Shown: piece by piece, positions 63,404 to 64,000 of the stretch | Numbering within the stretch: position 1 is the stretch's first letter | Layout: each line of letters begins with the position of its first letter | Source of the DNA: Halalkalicoccus paucihalophilus | GTDB lineage: Archaea; Halobacteriota; Halobacteria; Halobacteriales; Halalkalicoccaceae | DNA: 64,000 nt | Reading direction: 5' to 3' | Assembly: GCF_001593955.1 (NCBI RefSeq) | Contig: NZ_LTAZ01000017.1 | Span: 271,809 to 335,808 of the forward strand | Notes under the pieces: model-generated | Databases searched by the model: none | What the model saw: the letters and a program-made list of their open reading frames with translations, nothing else | What the model was told of the DNA's origin: nothing | Translations under genes and position numbers: made by a program

Positions 63404-63934
63404 TTACTCGTTCCAGCGGAGGCTATCTATACACGCCAGAAACATCGAGATCGAAAACGGTGCGTAACCGAAGATTGCAACCGTTAGGTCAGCAGTCCCA
63501 GGAAGCTCACGCCGAGAGATCTCGCCAACCACAGCGTTTGCACCACCGTCCGGTGTCCACCCCTCTGGGTCTCGTTCTTGTTCTCGCCCATCTCCTGACT
63601 GTGGCTCACGGAACTCTATCACGTCTTGAACCAACCCAGCAAGCGATCCAGCGTCAATTGTATCGAATTGCAACAGTAGATTGTGAATTTGCTCGTGCTG
63701 TAGCCCAGAGTCCTCTTGGATCTCGAGAAACGTGAGTAGCTATGAGGGAGAGATACTCCGAATTCGATCACGATACTCTAAGCCACGAATCGTATTGACC
63801 ACAGTATCGGTATCATCATCGCCAAGGTCACTTTTGACGGTTGCCGGCAGGAAGGCACCACGAGGATTGCCGCCATTTCCAGATGTGTGCTTGCCTTTGG
63901 GGACGTAGAGACAATAGTGATTTTTAGAAAACAG
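63404..63934 (-). pseudogene. Disrupted gene, family unknown, sharing a tail with the R2 unit
   Basis: One minus frame is open from 63934 to 63404 except for TAG at 63742-63740. The upstream part reads NHYCLYVPKGKHTSGNGGNP, AFLPATVKSDLGDDDTDTV and TIRGLEYRDRIRSISPS. The part after the stop reads FLEIQEDSGLQHEQIHNLLL, GSLAGLVQDVIEFREPQSGD and then GGANAVVGEISRRELPGTAD. That last peptide recurs in the R2 unit at 61.5 kb. The start of the gene is missing or lies beyond an upstream TGA. It may be the parent of the repeated fragments. Confidence 0.5.
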
Positions 63935-64000
63935 TCATTATTTAACCCCTAATCGGTGGCTCTGACAGGTAATATAATCTAAGACGGGTTTCCCTTCTCA

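Overview
The window is haloarchaeal. The predicted proteins are strongly acidic. Many exported proteins carry twin-arginine (Tat) signals or an archaeal lipobox. Families typical of Halobacteria occur: amphi-Trp, DUF5789-like, DUF5518, LURP-one-like, a TATA-binding protein and a GvpA-like protein. By eye the G+C is moderate, and several stretches (about 20.3, 25.2, 47.8 and 51.8-53.3 kb) are AT-rich. There is no rRNA, tRNA, CRISPR array, replication-initiator gene or intact transposase. The many decayed genes and dispersed repeats suggest an accessory replicon or a chromosomal island in decay. The species cannot be named from this sequence alone.

Layout. 0-3.7 kb: a McrBC-type modification-dependent restriction operon on the minus strand; the McrB-like subunit carries two EVE-like domains. 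3.7-9.9 kb: gene fragments, a frameshifted plasmid-like gene pair, a DUF5789-like protein, a large Pro/Glu-rich lipoprotein, an amphi-Trp protein and a GNAT acetyltransferase. 10-29.5 kb: a metabolic block with Tat-exported asparaginase, amidase, gamma-glutamyltransferase and GH97 glycosidase. It also holds a CBS protein, a DMT transporter, an NhaC antiporter, a cupin, a HAD hydrolase, a sodium:solute symporter, two tandem creatinase-like M24 proteins and a ketopantoate-reductase-like enzyme. 30-43 kb: a PQQ-type beta-propeller, a MetX-like alpha/beta hydrolase, a Ca2+/Na+ exchanger, a hydratase pseudogene, a formate/nitrite transporter, an arsenite permease with arsenate reductase, a stomatin-like protein and a nitrilase homologue without its catalytic cysteine. 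43-64 kb: small lipoproteins, a DUF4870 protein, a transcription regulator, a surface protein, a Tat-exported inositol-monophosphatase-like enzyme, a divergent TBP, an orphan GvpA-like gene, an arylsulfotransferase-like protein, membrane proteins (YdjM, UPF0104, YihY), zinc-ribbon proteins and a cold-shock protein.

Threaded through the window are several families of degenerate repeats. The most conspicuous is a hairpin of about 45 bp with 12-bp arms (CCTTGTGCAACA / TGTTGCACAAGG), found eight times. Four copies sit inside a larger module (R1) that also carries the 3' end of a helix-hairpin-helix gene; a fifth sits in an R1 copy where that gene end is not recognisable. A second module (R2) repeats the 3' end of another gene on the opposite strand. 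Two noncoding remnants of IS200/IS605 (TnpB-type) elements and a probable 125-bp MITE are also present.

Functionally, the 10-29 kb block reads as scavenging of amides, gamma-glutamyl compounds and other small nitrogenous organics. Exported hydrolases release substrates, Na+-coupled transporters bring them in, and cytoplasmic pita-bread and HAD enzymes process them. This pathway is an inference from gene content; no substrate is proven by the sequence.
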